A stretch of DNA of 64,000 bases from positions 248,001 to 312,000 of the forward strand of contig NZ_SMAJ01000004.1 of the NCBI RefSeq assembly GCF_004346225.1. Reading direction: 5' to 3'. Under the pieces are notes generated by a model, which worked only from the letters and a program-made list of their open reading frames with translations, was not told the DNA's origin and searched no databases. Each line of letters begins with the position of its first letter. The stretch's first letter is position 1. This stretch comes from Paralcaligenes ureilyticus (lineage in GTDB: Bacteria > Pseudomonadota > Gammaproteobacteria > Burkholderiales > Burkholderiaceae_B). A program made the position numbers and the translations under genes. Below, one piece after another: positions 61,390 through 64,000 of the stretch.

Positions 61390-64000
61390 CTAATGTGCCG
61401 GCATCCCTCGTGGCTGCCCCAGGCGCTCTTGCAGAACTTTGAACTTGGCCTGGTATTGTTCGACGTTGGCCATTTTGATGTGGCCGTAGCCGCGCACCAT
61501 TTGCGGCAATTCGGCCAGCGCCAGCAGTGTTGCGAAATTTCCTTCGTCAAGTTTCTCGAGTGCGCCTAGAATTGCCTGGCGATAGTCGTCGATCAGTCGA
61601 CGCTCCATCTTGCGCTCCGCGCTGTATCCAAAAACGTCCAGCCAGGAGCCGCGCAGGGTTTTGCAGCGTGCCAAAACGGCGAGTACCTTTTCTGTGCCCT
61701 GTCCCAGGCTTATCTTGCGCGGAATGCCGGTGGCCGGGTCGCGGCGCGCCAGCAACGGGGGCGCCATGTGGAATTGCAGCGTAAAGTCGCCTTCGAATTG
61801 TTCGCTTAGTTCGCGGCGGAATTCGCCGTTGGTAAAGAGGCGCGCGACCTCGTACTCGTCTTTGTAGGCCATCAGTTTGTGCAGGGCCTGCGCCACTTTG
61901 GCGGCCAGCACCGGCTTTGCATTGGGCCTGCAGCGCTGTTCGGCGGCGAGCACGGCATCGACGACGTCGGTATAGCGCTTGGCGTAGGCCGCGTTCTGGT
62001 AGGCGTCGAGGTCGGCCCGGCAGCGTTCGACGATTTTAGCGAGCGGTTCGGGGAAATGAACCACCACCGCGTGGGCTTCGGGCCGGGCCAGTTGCGCGAG
62101 TGCTTCGGGTTTGTGGGCGAGCATGCGCCCGGCTTTGAAAGCCGCCTGGTTGGCCTGTACCGCGACGCCGTTCAACACAAGCGCCTGGTCGATGGCCGCC
62201 GCGCCAACGGGGATTGCGCCGCTTTGCCAGGCAAATCCCAACATCATCATATTGGCCATGATGCTGTCGCCGAACAGCCGGGTTGCCAGGTCGTGGGCGT
62301 TGATCATTTGGGTCGTTGAATCGCCCGCCGCCGCGCGGATGGTTTTTATGAGGCGCTCCGGGCTGAGGTCGACGTCCGGGTCGCGCGTGAGTTCGGCGGT
62401 AGGCGCCAGGTACGTATTGAGCACCGTCAGCGTGTGCTGGCGTTTCAGCGCGGCGAGTGTTTTTGGATTCGATGCGGCCACAGCGTCGCAGAAAATCGCC
62501 ACGTCGGCTTGTTGCGCGTCGATGCGCACTGCGCCCGTGGATTGTGCGTTGTTGGATAGACGTATGTGGCTGATGACGGCGCCGCCTTTTTGCGCCAGTC
62601 CGGTGATGTCCAGTATTGACGCGGCCCGGCCTTCCAGGTGCGCCGCCATGGAGAGAATCGCGCCGACGGTGACGATGCCGGTTCCACCGATGCCGACCGC
62701 GATAATGTTGCAGGCGTCCGAACAGGTTTTGAACGCGGGCTCGGGCAGGTCGCCGTCCAGCCCCTTCCAGGGGTCTCGGTCCGGTGTCTCGCGGGTTCCT
62801 TTACGCGGCGTGCCCCCCAGGACGGATACGAAACTTGGGCAGAATCCGTCTACGCAGGAGTAGTCCTTGTTGCAGCTGGATTGATCGATGGCGCGTTTGC
62901 GGCCAAAGGGTGTTTCGACGGGCGTCAGAGACAGGCAGTTCGATTGCGTACCGCAGTCGCCGCAGCCTTCGCACACGGCGGTATTGATGAACAGCCGCCG
63001 CGCCGGGTCGGGAAAGGTTTTCTTTTTGCGGCGCCGGCGTTTTTCGGCCGCGCATACCTGGTCGTGGATCAGGACGGTCACGCCTGCGACCTCGCGCAGT
63101 TCGCGCTGCAGCCGGTCCAGGTCGTGGCGATGGTGGACAGCCACGCCGGCCGCGAGCGCCACGCCGCGATATTTCTCGGGCTCGTCGGTGGTGATCACGA
63201 CGCGTTTCGCGCCTTCGCCGAGCATTTGCTGGCAGATTTGCGGGACGCTGATCGATCCGTCCACAGGCTGGCCGCCGGTCATGGCCACGGCGTCGTTAAA
63301 CAATATCTTGTAAGTGATATTGACGTCGGCGGCGATAGCCTGACGAATAGCCAGATAGCCGGAATGGAAGTACGTGCCTTCGCCCATATTTTGAAAGACG
63401 TGCGGCGTGCGTGTGTAGTGCGACAGGCCGATCCAGTCGGCGCCTTCGCCTCCCATTTGTGTCAGGCCGCTGGTGTTCCGGTCCATCCACGTGGCCATGT
63501 AATGGCAGCCCACGCCCGCCATCGCCTGGCTGCCTTCGGGGACTTTGGTCGAGGTATTGTGGGGGCAGCCCGAACAGAAATACGGGCGGCGCGTGAGTCC
63601 GCTGGGTTCGGTCGCGGCCAGGGAGGGCCATTCGCATTCGGGGCTTGGCAGCTCGATATGCGCGGTTTGCGCCAGCCAGCGCCGCAGCGCGCCGGCGACA
63701 AGCGCCGGGCGCAGTTGTCCGGCTGCGGGCACCAGCACTTCGTTTTCGAGATCGCGTTTGCCGGCTACGGTGGCACGATCGGGTTGGTTGAATAACAGAT
63801 CCTTGATCTGGCTTTCGATGACAGGCGCCTTTTCTTCGATCACCAATATGTGTTTCAGACCCTGGGCGAAAGCGCGCAAGCCGGCTTCGTCGATGGGCCA
63901 GCTCAGGCCAATTTTGTAGTGGCGCAATGCCGGCAGCGCCTTGTCGGGATGCGCGTCGCGCAAATTTTTTAGGGCATCCAGCGTGTCCAGATGTGCCTTG
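61390..64000 (-). CDS. Indolepyruvate/2-oxoacid ferredoxin oxidoreductase (C-terminal part)
   Basis: Partial: the frame runs past the right edge (in frame to 63999), so about 870 C-terminal residues are visible of an expected ~1150. Visible are the TPP-domain core (YFCSGCPHNTSTKVPEGSQA, MGGEGADWIG, FNDAVAMTGGQPVDG), a 4Fe-4S-like cysteine cluster (CEGCGDCGTQSNC) and the gamma domain starting IIAVGIGGTGIVTVGAILS. It oxidatively decarboxylates aryl or branched 2-oxoacids to acyl-CoA. The last ~10 codons (LGQPRGMPAH) lie in a decayed REP. Confidence 0.9.
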   Translation of the reverse strand, partial: KAHLDTLDALKNLRDAHPDKALPALRHYKIGLSWPIDEAGLRAFAQGLKHILVIEEKAPVIESQIKDLLFNQPDRATVAGKRDLENEVLVPAAGQLRPALVAGALRRWLAQTAHIELPSPECEWPSLAATEPSGLTRRPYFCSGCPHNTSTKVPEGSQAMAGVGCHYMATWMDRNTSGLTQMGGEGADWIGLSHYTRTPHVFQNMGEGTYFHSGYLAIRQAIAADVNITYKILFNDAVAMTGGQPVDGSISVPQICQQMLGEGAKRVVITTDEPEKYRGVALAAGVAVHHRHDLDRLQRELREVAGVTVLIHDQVCAAEKRRRRKKKTFPDPARRLFINTAVCEGCGDCGTQSNCLSLTPVETPFGRKRAIDQSSCNKDYSCVDGFCPSFVSVLGGTPRKGTRETPDRDPWKGLDGDLPEPAFKTCSDACNIIAVGIGGTGIVTVGAILSMAAHLEGRAASILDITGLAQKGGAVISHIRLSNNAQSTGAVRIDAQQADVAIFCDAVAASNPKTLAALKRQHTLTVLNTYLAPTAELTRDPDVDLSPERLIKTIRAAAGDSTTQMINAHDLATRLFGDSIMANMMMLGFAWQSGAIPVGAAAIDQALVLNGVAVQANQAAFKAGRMLAHKPEALAQLARPEAHAVVVHFPEPLAKIVERCRADLDAYQNAAYAKRYTDVVDAVLAAEQRCRPNAKPVLAAKVAQALHKLMAYKDEYEVARLFTNGEFRRELSEQFEGDFTLQFHMAPPLLARRDPATGIPRKISLGQGTEKVLAVLARCKTLRGSWLDVFGYSAERKMERRLIDDYRQAILGALEKLDEGNFATLLALAELPQMVRGYGHIKMANVEQYQAKFKVLQERLGQPRGMPAH
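61394..61419 (+). repeat. Decayed REP inside the oxidoreductase 3' end
   Basis: TGTGCCGGCATCCCTCGTGG then CTGCCC aligns with the GGCAGC-type REP with about 5 changes, including in the GTAG foot. It encodes the oxidoreductase C-terminus on the other strand. Confidence 0.6.

Overview
The window looks like a chromosomal segment of a betaproteobacterium of order Burkholderiales, most likely family Alcaligenaceae (Bordetella/Pusillimonas/Advenella-like). The grounds are gene order and family content: an rnb-tonB-aroE-mtgA block, an mpl-thioredoxin-aroQ-accB-accC-prmA-DUF3426 block, an Ala/Lys/Pro-rich histone H1-like protein, nrdA-nrdB, and a large indolepyruvate ferredoxin oxidoreductase. This placement is inference from synteny and family knowledge; no search was run. 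No rRNA, tRNA or CRISPR array was recognised.

Layout. (1) 1-16060 is a surface polysaccharide (O-antigen) locus. L-FucNAc precursor genes (fnlA-fnlB-fnlC) and a WbuB-type transferase are followed by a WecA/WbpL-type initiating transferase, a PglD/NeuD-type acetyltransferase and a WbpM-type dehydratase. An opposite-strand block follows: wzz, an EpsG-type polymerase, a GT2, wzx and a WbaP-type initiating transferase. Then come an O-antigen ligase-like gene and a GT4. The first 9 kb are visibly AT-richer than the rest and carry no REP elements. (2) 16419-18856 is an autotransporter gene split by a frameshift. (3) 19080-28367 is a catabolic regulon: SDR, lambda-crystallin-type 3-hydroxyacid dehydrogenase, beta-keto acid cleavage enzyme (BKACE), a GntR regulator, a ribose-type ABC importer with a fused double permease, and an SMP-30 lactonase. 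Identical palindromic operators precede both arms. The logic fits oxidative degradation of a 2-deoxy sugar or 2-deoxyaldonate. (4) 28547-31256 holds a cupin protein and a polar amino-acid ABC importer. (5) 31547-33208 holds a DUF1778/GNAT toxin-antitoxin pair and a REP-associated tyrosine transposase (RAYT). (6) 33461-64000 is mostly conserved housekeeping: hemL, thiE/thiD, rubredoxin, algH, ruvX, acyltransferase, apaH, lptG, mtgA, aroE, tonB, rnb, yqiA, mpl, thioredoxin, aroQ, accBC, prmA, PfkB kinase, yggT, histone-like, nrdBA and a partial indolepyruvate oxidoreductase.

The most unusual content is in the gaps between genes. At least 37 short hairpins of about 26 bp, each starting with GTAG, are scattered from 8.9 kb to the right end. 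They occur mostly in inverted pairs, and their stems differ by compensatory changes. They surround the RAYT gene and match what is known of REP elements and their transposase. Three REP-flanked copies of a 243-bp, highly structured palindromic element (39054-39296, 45973-46215, 55143-55385) also occur. Their stems covary while several unpaired blocks stay conserved. This looks like an undescribed structured DNA or RNA family, possibly mobilised along with the REPs.
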